Source: Hungatella sp. UBA3048 (lineage in GTDB: Bacteria; Bacillota; Clostridia; Lachnospirales; Lachnospiraceae). Taken from it: a stretch of DNA of 64,000 nucleotides. The notes below the pieces were generated by a model that was given only the letters and a program-made list of their open reading frames with translations, made no database searches and was not told the origin of the DNA. A program made the translations under genes and the position numbers. Shown here piece after piece: positions 36,919 through 44,327 of this stretch (the first letter of the stretch is position 1; every line of letters starts with the position of its first letter). The stretch covers positions 195,995-259,994 of the forward strand of contig DFCS01000020.1 of NCBI GenBank assembly GCA_002367105.1. Reading direction: 5' to 3'.

Positions 36919-37551
36919 ATGAATTTAATCGAACTATTTATTCTCGCAGTGGGGCTCTCTATGGATGCCTTCGCCGTTGCAATCTGCGCCGGGCTGACAC
37001 TGAAGAAAGCAACCGTAAAAAAGGCTATGATTGTCGGTTTGTACTTTGGTATATTCCAAGCGGTTATGCCGCTTATCGGGTATTTTGCAGCTACATGGTT
37101 TGCGGACAAGATTATCTCCTATGACCATTGGATCGCGTTTGTATTGCTCTGCTTTCTTGGCGGCAGAATGATTTTTGAAAGTTTCAAAGGAGGGGGATGT
37201 CCTGACAGAGTCTGTCCGATTGAAACGTGCAAAGACAGAAACTGCCCCGGAGGAAAGCGGCCTGACAACAAGGAAGCCACTTTAAAGCCCGACGAGATGC
37301 TGCCCCTTGCCCTTGCAACGAGTATAGACGCTCTGGCTGTGGGAGTGTCCTTTGCCTTCCTTCAGGTCAACATCGTTCCGGCGGTTTCTTTTATCGGGAT
37401 TACAACATTTGTCTTATCCATGATCGGTGTTAAAATAGGAAATGTATTCGGCACAAGGTTCAAATCGAAAGCGGAGCTGGCCGGAGGTATTATATTAGTT
37501 TTGATTGGTTTGAAAATATTGCTTGGGCATTTGGGGATTATTCCTTTGTAA
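36919..37551 (+). CDS. mntP: Manganese efflux pump MntP
   Basis: 210 aa from the ATG at 36919 behind AGGAGG. It has six predicted transmembrane segments in two DUF204/MntP repeats: LSMDAFAVAICAG and ATSIDALAVGVSF carry the conserved aspartates. A Cys-rich cytoplasmic loop (CPDRVCPIETCKDRNCPGG) between the repeats is unusual and could bind metal. It is controlled by the riboswitch just upstream. Confidence 0.95.
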   Translation: MNLIELFILAVGLSMDAFAVAICAGLTLKKATVKKAMIVGLYFGIFQAVMPLIGYFAATWFADKIISYDHWIAFVLLCFLGGRMIFESFKGGGCPDRVCPIETCKDRNCPGGKRPDNKEATLKPDEMLPLALATSIDALAVGVSFAFLQVNIVPAVSFIGITTFVLSMIGVKIGNVFGTRFKSKAELAGGIILVLIGLKILLGHLGIIPL

Positions 37552-37890
37552 AATGCAGCGGGGATATGCATGGAGAATGTTTTGAAGGGATTAAAATGAA
37601 TAAAGACCATGAGTGAATTACGAGAAAAGTCAGCGTAACTATTATTGCCTTGGAGCAAATAAGGTTTTGGAGGGTAGCAAGTTACTAAACACGGAAATGC
37701 AAAACTTGGGTTCCAGCCTATTCCAATGAAGGACTTAAGCAAAAGTTTGAAGAACTACAAAGGTCAAGTGCTCAGCAGGTTTTACAGACCTGGGCTCAAA
37801 CTGGCATAATTAACCCGTTTACCAGTATAATGGGTATTTTATTTACTAATTGTAATTTGCACAGAATTAAGAATTCAATGCAAAACAACT
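37552..37890. other. Gap with possible gene fragment
   Basis: No intact gene. A plus-strand frame (around 37735-37940) reads FEELQRSSAQQVLQTWAQTG, protein-like but without a start and antisense to the next gene; it could be a phage remnant. Confidence 0.3.
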
Positions 37891-38466
37891 TTAATTTGGA
37901 ATTGGCCCGATACCTGTTACAAATGCTATGCAAAGAAAAATAATCCATGCAACCGGATAAAGCAAACAAACAGAAGCAACAACGAATGTAATGGTACAAG
38001 GCTTTTGCTGACGCTTATAATGAATTCCCATTGCCAGTAGTGCAACTCCGATTACTAAAGCAATTATTTGAAGCCATATAGTAGCGAAAGCAAACCAGCC
38101 TACATTATCTATGGCTAAAACAGATAGCATTATTAAACCTATAATTCCTGCGCCCCGAAGAATATCTCGTTTTTCTTTTCTGCGTTGTTCTTTTACTAAA
38201 TCGATGGTATTCATCAGTACTTGAGATGCTCCATCTCTTGAAATTACTTCATCAGTTTTATGTTCGCATTGCATAATTTCAAGAACACTTACCCCCAAAG
38301 CATCTGCTAATGGTTCAATTGTTTTTATATCGGGAAATCCTAATCCACGTTCCCATTTAGAAATCGCTTTATCGGTAACATTAAGTTTTTGTGCCAGCTC
38401 AGCTTGTGTCCAATTTTTTTCTTTTCTCAAGGTGGCAATAAATTCACCAAATTTTTTATTATCCAT
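37891..38466 (-). CDS. XRE-family regulator with C-terminal membrane domain
   Basis: 191 aa. The N-terminal helix-turn-helix is WTQAELAQKLNVTDKAISKWERG, the standard form of clostridial XRE regulators. Residues ~105-190 form three to four hydrophobic segments (IIGLIMLSVLAI, IALVIGVALLAM, VAWIIFLCIAFV), so it is probably a membrane-tethered DNA-binding protein. GGAGAGC precedes the ATG. A palindromic operator lies upstream. Confidence 0.85.
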   Translation of the reverse strand: MDNKKFGEFIATLRKEKNWTQAELAQKLNVTDKAISKWERGLGFPDIKTIEPLADALGVSVLEIMQCEHKTDEVISRDGASQVLMNTIDLVKEQRRKEKRDILRGAGIIGLIMLSVLAIDNVGWFAFATIWLQIIALVIGVALLAMGIHYKRQQKPCTITFVVASVCLLYPVAWIIFLCIAFVTGIGPIPN

Positions 38467-38500
38467 AGATAAGCTCTCCAGTCTGTAATTACATTAATTA

Positions 38501-38535
38501 TATAAGTTTGTTCAATGTAATCATACAAACTTATA
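38501..38535. promoter_or_regulatory. Palindromic operator upstream of the membrane XRE gene
   Basis: TATAAGTTTGT and ACAAACTTATA form a perfect 11-bp inverted repeat with a 13-base spacer, 35 bases upstream of the start codon. It is probably an autoregulatory site. Confidence 0.6.
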
Positions 38536-38868
38536 TTAAAAAACACAACCTACGGATTGTAGAAGTCGCAATCTATCCATATCGACTAAGCGTTTACTAA
38601 CAGAAATCTTTAGAACAGGCCATTGTCAAGGCTGATATGAACCGTTCGTTTCAACATGGACATACAGCGAACATTTCCTTTTTGGAGTTTGTTGCAGTCT
38701 TCCTCAATCACTACTTTAATAGCGTATCACATATTTCTGCAAATTGCTATTTAATAGGGAATGAAAAAGGCAGGCTTTTGGGCCCGCCCTTTGGCAAGTG
38801 AATTATATCATTTCTGGCTGTGTGATAAAAATCTCATTTCTAATTTGCAATCCCTAGATAAACAAGGA
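38536..38868. other. Gap without recognisable gene
   Basis: No credible ORF or RNA was seen; a GC-rich hairpin AGGCAGGC...GCCCGCCCT lies near 38769. Confidence 0.4.
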
Positions 38869-38892
38869 TTTCGTGTGATATTTCGTGTGATA
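38869..38892. repeat. Tandem 12-bp repeat left of the element, possible remnant integrase arm sites
   Basis: TTTCGTGTGATA is repeated twice without a gap, about 115 bases before the attL copy. It mirrors the position of the GTGGTGTCAAA repeats beside the intact tRNA-Gly, suggesting the end of an earlier element at the same site. Confidence 0.5.
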
Positions 38893-39008
38893 CTATGGTG
38901 AAAATAAGTGCTTTTTAGAGCACAATATCGTTTTTTAGTGTAATCCAAGAACAACAAAAACCCCAGCATCTACAAGGATTTCTTGTATTTACTAGGGCCT
39001 TTTAAAAC

Positions 39009-39060
39009 AGCAGATAACGGGAATCGGACCCGCCTCCTCAGCTTGGGAAGCTGATGTTCT
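39009..39060. repeat. Left attachment site (attL): 52-bp copy of tRNA-Gly 3' part
   Basis: Identical over 52 bases to 59670-59721, the 3' half of tRNA-Gly(CCC) from the discriminator through the anticodon arm. It is the duplicated core left by site-specific integration. The rest of the tRNA is absent here. Confidence 0.92.
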
Positions 39061-39481
39061 TTGGAATAAGGTTTACTGTGGTTTATCTTGCTCTATTTAC
39101 TGGGAAAATCTCGGGTATATATTTATCGTTAATTACCTTTATTTATATAAAGTGGTGTCAAAGTGGTGTCAAAATAAAGTGTTGAAGATTTGAATGGCTA
39201 ATTAAATATGGACGCTGAGTGACTAGAATGACTTAAGCAGATATTTACAGTTTCTATCTTAAATAGGGTCAACATTGTAAAACTGTTTTTACTTGACGGG
39301 ACTATGTCTAATTTACTACTAATTGCAAGCGTAAAAGATTAATGTGGTGAACGCTGATGGGAAGACGGTATCAAGGAAAATAGTTTTAACAATAATTATA
39401 ATTACTATACAACCATACGTTCCGTCTAGCTATATAAATAAAAATGTTATAGAATGAAATAAACAAATCTGGAGGTGTATT
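39061..39481. other. Left-end non-coding region of the integrated element
   Basis: It contains the arm-type repeat at 39151 and A+T-rich sequence before the first cargo gene. No gene or clear promoter was identified; possible weak -10 boxes are too numerous in this A+T-rich DNA to choose between. Confidence 0.4.
39151..39173. repeat. Left arm-type integrase repeat
   Basis: Tandem GTGGTGTCAAA units (23 bp) identical to 59581-59603 and in the same orientation, about 90 bases inside attL. Probable integrase arm-binding site. Confidence 0.65.
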
Positions 39482-39874
39482 ATGGGATCTGCGGGAAGTG
39501 GTAAATTTGGGAACTATCGTGGAAGTGGAGCGGGTTCGTTTTATGGAGACGGAAGTGGTGGAGATGGAAGTGGTGGAGAATTAAAATGTCCATTAACTAT
39601 AGAAAATATTAACTTGGACGATGTAGGTATATGTGATTATTATCAAAATTACAATAAGGTACCTTTTGTAAGTGAAAAAATTGAAGTGAGTGAAAAACTT
39701 GTCAATAAGAGAATGGTTGTAGTGTTGTCAGATACAAAAGAAATTATAGGTAATCTACCAATTCATTATAATTACTTAAATTTGTGTTTAAAAAAGGGGA
39801 TGCGATATTCTGGAGAAATAATATCATCTGGCTTATCACCAATTCCATACATTGTGGTAAATTTGTATGCTTAG
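39482..39874 (+). CDS. Small protein with Met-Gly, glycine-rich N-terminus; first gene of the deazapurine cassette
   Basis: 130 aa, ATG four bases after GGAGGTG. It starts MGSAGSGKFGNYRGSG; about 14 of the first 34 residues are Gly, so after Met removal the N-terminus is Gly. A compact ~95-residue domain follows (e.g. MVVVLSDTKEIIGNLPIHY, RYSGEII), faintly HIRAN-like in pattern. It overlaps the next gene by eight bases. I do not recognise the family. By analogy with QatB-like partners of QueC-like enzymes, it could be a protein that the downstream QueC-like enzyme modifies at Gly2; that is inference. Confidence 0.7.
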   Translation: MGSAGSGKFGNYRGSGAGSFYGDGSGGDGSGGELKCPLTIENINLDDVGICDYYQNYNKVPFVSEKIEVSEKLVNKRMVVVLSDTKEIIGNLPIHYNYLNLCLKKGMRYSGEIISSGLSPIPYIVVNLYA

Positions 39875-41198
39875 CAAGAAAATGCTTATAATTGGAGAAG
39901 TTTTTGTAGATAATCATCTTGATTTAAAAGAAAATAATTCATATATCGTTAGGTTAGGCGGCATTTTTCATGCTATAAGAGCTTGTGCTGCTTTAAATCT
40001 TGATTATGTTTTCGCTTATTATGCACCGGATTACTTAGAAAAAGATATTAAAAAGTATTCAAAAATCCTTAATTCTTTTGGATCATATAGATTAGGATTA
40101 GTTGATAAAGCTCCAAATGTTTTCATCATTGGAGGGTCTGATGAGAGTGGAAAACAGGTATATAATAATGTATTGTGTGATCAAGCCGAATATATACATA
40201 AAAATAATATATCCGGGATATTGGATGAATTTAGCCCGACAGATATACTTATTTTTCCTGGGCGATACGGAACAAAGCAAATATTAAATGATTTAGTAGA
40301 GTTTGAGGGTTGTATACATATTGATTTTAATTATGATAGTGAAGATATCCTGAATTTTACTAACACTAATATTACTACAGCTATACTTTCAACATCATCG
40401 ACAACCTTTAGTAATTATTTTAGAGATTATAATTATGACAAAATAGTAGATCTGTTTGATAATAGAAATATAAAAAAGTTATTAATTAAAGAGAACAAAG
40501 GGGGATCATGCTTATATGATTATGAATCTAAAAAGTGGCATCAAGCACCCGCCTATTTAGATTGTATAATGCATTCCGTGGGAGTAGGAGATGTGTATGA
40601 TGTTGCTTATATTTATAACAAATTCCCGGGAAATATTGAAAAAACAATGAAATTTTGTGCTTGGAGTTCAGTATTTTATGCAAAAACAATGTGCTTTGAA
40701 GATTTTAAAGAACAATTGGATTTACTTTTACAATATGCAGATGAGCAAACAGAGTTAATGGGAATTAGAGTGCCATGGATTCTCAGAAAAAAAATCAATA
40801 TTTATATGGCTGCGCCTGACTTTAGTTATGTAGATACATCGAAATTGGATGAATTAGTAGAAGCCCTTATATATCATAACTATAATCCAAGGTTGCCAAT
40901 ACGTGAGAATGGTCAAATAACTAAAAATATGAATTGTCATGAAGAACGTGCGATTTTTTCGAAAGACATTGAATTATTAGAAGAATGTAATTTTATGATT
41001 GCAACATTACTGTATAATGATCAAGGCACATTAGTTGAAATTGGAACATATCAAGCAAAACGGAAAAATGTGATACTATATGATCCATACAAATTATTAG
41101 ACAATATGTTCTTAAAGTATTCATGTAATAAATATTGTCAAAGTTTGAATGAAGTTATCGATGCGGTGTTTGAAATTACAGGTAAGGTGGTAGAATAA
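39867..41198 (+). CDS. Fusion of PfkB-type sugar/nucleoside kinase and nucleoside 2-deoxyribosyltransferase
   Basis: 443 aa. Residues ~5-290 resemble PfkB (ribokinase-like) kinases: the N-terminal strand LIIGEVFVDN, the substrate-side RLGGIFHAIRA, and SVGVGDVYDVAYIY, which keeps the GxGD catalytic Asp (about residue 242). Residues ~310-440 match nucleoside 2-deoxyribosyltransferases: IYMAAPDF at the start and GTLVEIGTYQA with the nucleophilic Glu (about 391). The two activities could swap a base on a deoxynucleoside and phosphorylate it. It overlaps gene 1 and abuts the QueC-like gene. The coding is markedly A+T-rich relative to the chromosome. Confidence 0.82.
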   Translation: MLSKKMLIIGEVFVDNHLDLKENNSYIVRLGGIFHAIRACAALNLDYVFAYYAPDYLEKDIKKYSKILNSFGSYRLGLVDKAPNVFIIGGSDESGKQVYNNVLCDQAEYIHKNNISGILDEFSPTDILIFPGRYGTKQILNDLVEFEGCIHIDFNYDSEDILNFTNTNITTAILSTSSTTFSNYFRDYNYDKIVDLFDNRNIKKLLIKENKGGSCLYDYESKKWHQAPAYLDCIMHSVGVGDVYDVAYIYNKFPGNIEKTMKFCAWSSVFYAKTMCFEDFKEQLDLLLQYADEQTELMGIRVPWILRKKINIYMAAPDFSYVDTSKLDELVEALIYHNYNPRLPIRENGQITKNMNCHEERAIFSKDIELLEECNFMIATLLYNDQGTLVEIGTYQAKRKNVILYDPYKLLDNMFLKYSCNKYCQSLNEVIDAVFEITGKVVE

Positions 41199-41840
41199 AT
41201 GAATATATACGATGGGTTGCTATTGGCTTCAGGTGGAATGGATTCTACTGTTTTGGCATATAAGTTAGAGAAGGAAAATAAAAATTTAATAATACTATTC
41301 ATTGATTATGGTCAACATTGTGAGAAAAAAGAATATGAAACACTGTTGGAGGTAATACCTTTAAAGTATAAGGATAACGTTAAAACTATTAAAATAGGAG
41401 ATGTATATAGAGAATCGAATTCTAGAATGATTATAGAAGCAAATTTATGGGAGGATACAGTGGTAGCTGAAGACATGTATTTACCATATCGGAATATACT
41501 ATTTATTTCATTAGCTGCTGCTTATGCTCAGTCGATGGGGATAAAGGAAGTTTATACTGCTTTTATTAACAGTAATCATGCAAAAGAGATTGATTGCTCA
41601 ATGGAATTCTTCACCAAGCTTGAAAATCTTCTTTATGATTATGGTTCTATTAAGATAAAAATGCCATTTCGTGAGATGACTAAAACTGAGGTGGCTAAAT
41701 TAGGAATAAAATTGGGGGCTCCAATTGAAAAAACATATTCATGTCAAGTGAATTCTATGACACCTTGCGGTGCTTGTCCTAATTGTGTTGATCGTTTAAC
41801 AGCAATTAATAATGTATTGGGAGAACGAAACAATGGATAA
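41199..41840 (+). CDS. QueC-like 7-cyano-7-deazaguanine synthase family enzyme
   Basis: 213 aa, ATG immediately after the preceding stop. The N-type PP-loop is SGGMDS (residues 11-16), and LFIDYGQ, PYRNILFISLA and the zinc site SCQ...CGACPNC near the C-terminus match QueC. Canonical QueC makes preQ0 from carboxydeazaguanine; QueC-like proteins also serve in Qat (QatC) and type IV CBASS (Cap9). No queD, queE or folE is adjacent, so precursor must come from host queuosine synthesis, or the enzyme has been repurposed. It overlaps the next gene by eight bases. Confidence 0.9.
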   Translation: MNIYDGLLLASGGMDSTVLAYKLEKENKNLIILFIDYGQHCEKKEYETLLEVIPLKYKDNVKTIKIGDVYRESNSRMIIEANLWEDTVVAEDMYLPYRNILFISLAAAYAQSMGIKEVYTAFINSNHAKEIDCSMEFFTKLENLLYDYGSIKIKMPFREMTKTEVAKLGIKLGAPIEKTYSCQVNSMTPCGACPNCVDRLTAINNVLGERNNG

Positions 41841-42492
41841 TGTAGAACAATCTATTGAAAAAATTATTACGCAATTAAATAAAATTCCTAGCAGTTATCA
41901 GGAAGTAAGTCAAAGAACTCCATATCATAATATGGCAGCAACTTTAACGGATGCTGTTTTACAAGCAGGAATGAATTATAGAAATGTTGTTTATCCAAGA
42001 GTGTGCAATATTTTAGATAATTATGCGCATTATAAGACTACTTGTGATTTTATAATTTTATTTCAAACGTATCCAATAGAAAAAATTATACAATGGAAAA
42101 ATAAAACAAAGCAAAACACTATATGTAAATTAACCTGGTTCTTATATGGCTGTGGAGTTAATAATGAGGAAGATTTGGCTAAATGGTTAATGATTGAAGA
42201 AAATCAAAACGAATTACTAAAAATAAAAGGAATAGGATTTAAAACAGTTGACTATTTAAAATTACTTTCTGGACAGCAGGCTATACCGATTGATAGGCAC
42301 ATGTTTCAGTTCTTGGAAATGTCCAATATAATTACGAATAATTATAAAGAAGCAAGTTTATTATTAAAAAAAACAGCTGATCACTTAAATATAGGTGAGA
42401 GTACGTTAGATAAAGTTATTTGGGATTTTATGTCATCAAAAAGTAATACAAGGCAAATTACTTTAGAAGATGTATTCGGAAAACTTGTCTAG
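41833..42492 (+). CDS. HhH-GPD DNA glycosylase/lyase-like protein
   Basis: 219 aa from the ATG at 41833 behind GGGAGA; an upstream in-frame ATG at 41812 lies deep in queC. The helix-hairpin-helix KIKGIGFKTVDYL aligns with EndoIII/OGG, placing Lys137 at the lyase position, and IPIDRHMF places Asp154 at the catalytic aspartate. The Fe-S cluster cysteines of EndoIII are absent. It could excise a modified base or act on damaged phage DNA. OGG-like HhH proteins (Cap11) accompany QueC-like Cap9 in some type IV CBASS loci. Confidence 0.8.
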   Translation: MDNVEQSIEKIITQLNKIPSSYQEVSQRTPYHNMAATLTDAVLQAGMNYRNVVYPRVCNILDNYAHYKTTCDFIILFQTYPIEKIIQWKNKTKQNTICKLTWFLYGCGVNNEEDLAKWLMIEENQNELLKIKGIGFKTVDYLKLLSGQQAIPIDRHMFQFLEMSNIITNNYKEASLLLKKTADHLNIGESTLDKVIWDFMSSKSNTRQITLEDVFGKLV

Positions 42493-42805
42493 TTATACAG
42501 ATGTTAAAAAGAACCATGAGAGGTGAGTATTCCGGATACTATTGAACCAGCTGTCCGGTGAATGGGAGCCAGTACAAATAAGTGTGATTTGGCTAAGATA
42601 AATTTATTATTCAACATAAAATTTGTAAAGGTTGCTTCGCACCGCAGAAGCGGCAAGGCCTTGACAAATTTCCTGTTTCATAATTGATGGTAATTAAGCC
42701 AAATTAAAGTGGATCTGTACCGCCGGAACGGTGGCTCTCATCAACAAGAATATTCAAGAGGTTACCAAAGGTTAGTACCCCAGGTCTCAGCCTGTAAACC
42801 ACATT
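42493..42805. ncRNA. Candidate structured RNA downstream of the deazapurine cassette
   Basis: There is no ORF, but nested complementarity is strong: GAGCCA (42566) with TGGCTC (42732), GTACA (42572) with TGTAC (42716), ATTTGGCT (42587) with AGCCAAAT (42697), and a central hairpin whose base is AAATTTGT (42619)/ACAAATTT (42664) with AAGG/CCTT and TTGC/GCAA above. All arms nest, giving one elongated RNA of about 170 bases followed by a terminator. It does not match any RNA family I know. Strand of expression is unproven. Confidence 0.55.
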
Positions 42806-42861
42806 AAGGCGTAGGAATAGGATAATCCAGTTTTGGATTCTCTTGTTCCTATGCCTTTTTT
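42806..42861. terminator. Terminator between the cassette and the convergent DUF6076 gene
   Basis: AAGGCGTAGGAA pairs with TTCCTATGCCTT, with an inner AATCCA/TGGATT stem and a T run on the plus strand. Confidence 0.75.
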
Positions 42862-42903
42862 ACTTTATAGGAAATAAAAGCCAGGTGGTGCATAACTCAT
42901 ATT

Positions 42904-43947
42904 TTAGAATGAATCTTTATTATCTATTAACCATTTCTTAAATCCTTCAATATCATTCTTGGTAGTAAAATCAGATAGTGCTTGCTTTGCAGCTTGTTCC
43001 CATGGCTTAAAATGGAGTTCCTCATAATTTGTAATATGAGAATTATATTTAATCCTAGCTCGCTGTGTTTTATATGCACTACGGTAAGTTGTTTTAAATT
43101 TGTCTTTTTTAAGTTTTATTTCATAACCAAGCTCTTTACAGGTTTTTCCATCTTTATAGTAATTGTCACAATATTTTTCATCAGATCGAGTACTAGGAAT
43201 AAAGTACTTGCCGCAGTTCTCACATTCTTTAATTGGAATTTGAGAACTGGCCACTTTAAAATGCTCTAAACCAGCTATTTCAAACAAATCTTCTATACGG
43301 TAACTCATTGTTATATTATTATTGCAACTAAGCACTATGTCACATCTCAAACTCATACTTGTATGGCCAAAATTAATATTGTGTTTTTGGGTAACTAGAC
43401 TACAATAATCACGACAATAGTTACAGGCATTTTCTAATGAATCTAACATAACACACTCATCAATAAGAACTTTAGCATCGCGAATACTGTTGTTAATACG
43501 CAATTGCTCTTCAGTCGACAGGTCATTGGTATTTAATCTAATATTTAATGTTACGATTTGATCTAAAAAAATTCTAATTCGTTCCAGTGCCCTTGTAAGC
43601 TCCAGCATCATAATTTGCATTGTGGGTCCATAGATAATTCCAAATTGTCTTTTTAAAATCTCTTCAACATCATAAAAAAGTATTTCCTCTTTAGTAGGTT
43701 CGTCAATATACAACTGTATTCTTTTTTTAAGTTCATTTATTAGTAAATTAGCCTCTATATTCGCAAGCTCAACAAAAATACTTCCGTAAGCTCTAGTTCC
43801 CATTACAGCTCTATATTTAGTAGGAAAATCAGTTTTTTTAAGATAGTTGCCTATATCATCTATTTCATTAGACGAGTTAATTGGATAATATTGGAACCTA
43901 TACTGTTTAAGCTCATCATCGATTGTTAAATTAACACATGTTTGCAT
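42904..43947 (-). CDS. DUF6076-like protein with C-terminal zinc-finger motif
   Basis: 347 aa behind AAAGGAGG. The N-terminal ~220 residues are helical without a known motif. The C-terminal part has ECENCGKYFIPSTRSDEKYC followed by CKELG, a treble-clef-like zinc site typical of the DUF6076 and CGNR-like group. Function unknown. It is convergent with the deazapurine cassette and shares its terminator; a regulatory or defence role is possible but not shown. An operator-like array lies upstream. Confidence 0.65.
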   Translation of the reverse strand: MQTCVNLTIDDELKQYRFQYYPINSSNEIDDIGNYLKKTDFPTKYRAVMGTRAYGSIFVELANIEANLLINELKKRIQLYIDEPTKEEILFYDVEEILKRQFGIIYGPTMQIMMLELTRALERIRIFLDQIVTLNIRLNTNDLSTEEQLRINNSIRDAKVLIDECVMLDSLENACNYCRDYCSLVTQKHNINFGHTSMSLRCDIVLSCNNNITMSYRIEDLFEIAGLEHFKVASSQIPIKECENCGKYFIPSTRSDEKYCDNYYKDGKTCKELGYEIKLKKDKFKTTYRSAYKTQRARIKYNSHITNYEELHFKPWEQAAKQALSDFTTKNDIEGFKKWLIDNKDSF

Positions 43948-44113
43948 AAAATCCTCCTTTACTTAAATAGACATTTTGTATTTTACTAAGTTGCGCTCAT
44001 AGACTGTCTATAAAAATTATATTAAAAGTCTATGAATGAATGGGTTTTTGTGGTATTATACCCATATAGACATTTTATATAATGTTTGATAAAAAGTCAA
44101 TAGGAGGTATTTA
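43948..44113. promoter_or_regulatory. Divergent regulatory region with repeated ATAGAC half-sites
   Basis: ATAGAC or its complement GTCTAT occurs at 43967, 43999 and 44006 (palindrome ATAGACtGTCTAT), 44028 and 44066. Two copies are extended to ATAGACATTTTxTAT. The spacing and palindrome suggest a repressor operator array controlling both the DUF6076 gene and the replication operon. Confidence 0.6.
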
Positions 44114-44323
44114 ATGAGAGAAAGAGAATGTCAATCAGCAACCGGAGGTCTAAATGACAAAAGGCTTTTAGACGCCAGCGAGGTTTGCTATTACCTAAGT
44201 CTGGGGAGAAACCGAGGGGTTGAGTTTGCTAAGTCGATTGGAGCGGAGCGAAAAATAGGCCGCCGATGCACCTATGATCGTGTGGTCATTGATCGCTATC
44301 TGGACGAGCAAACGGGGGTATAA
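44114..44323 (+). CDS. Small helix-turn-helix (excisionase-like) protein
   Basis: 69 aa behind GGAGG. LLDASEVCYYLSLGRNRGVEFA and IGRRCTYDRVVIDRYL fit the MerR-like winged helix of HTH_17/excisionase proteins. First gene of the rightward replication operon; it may be an Xis or early regulator. Confidence 0.65.
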   Translation: MRERECQSATGGLNDKRLLDASEVCYYLSLGRNRGVEFAKSIGAERKIGRRCTYDRVVIDRYLDEQTGV

Positions 44324-44327
44324 GTCT

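Noticed and set aside
38869..38892. Short direct repeats considered as a CRISPR remnant
   Set aside because: Only two adjacent 12-bp units with no spacer and no cas genes.
41199..41840. QueC-like gene as plain queuosine biosynthesis
   Set aside because: No queD, queE, queF or tgt neighbour, mobile-element location and coupling to HhH and NDT genes make a specialised role more likely, though ordinary preQ0 synthesis cannot be excluded from sequence alone.
42493..42861. Group II intron, retron or TnpB/IscB guide RNA
   Set aside because: No reverse transcriptase, maturase, TnpB or IscB gene nearby and no intron domain V sequence recognised.
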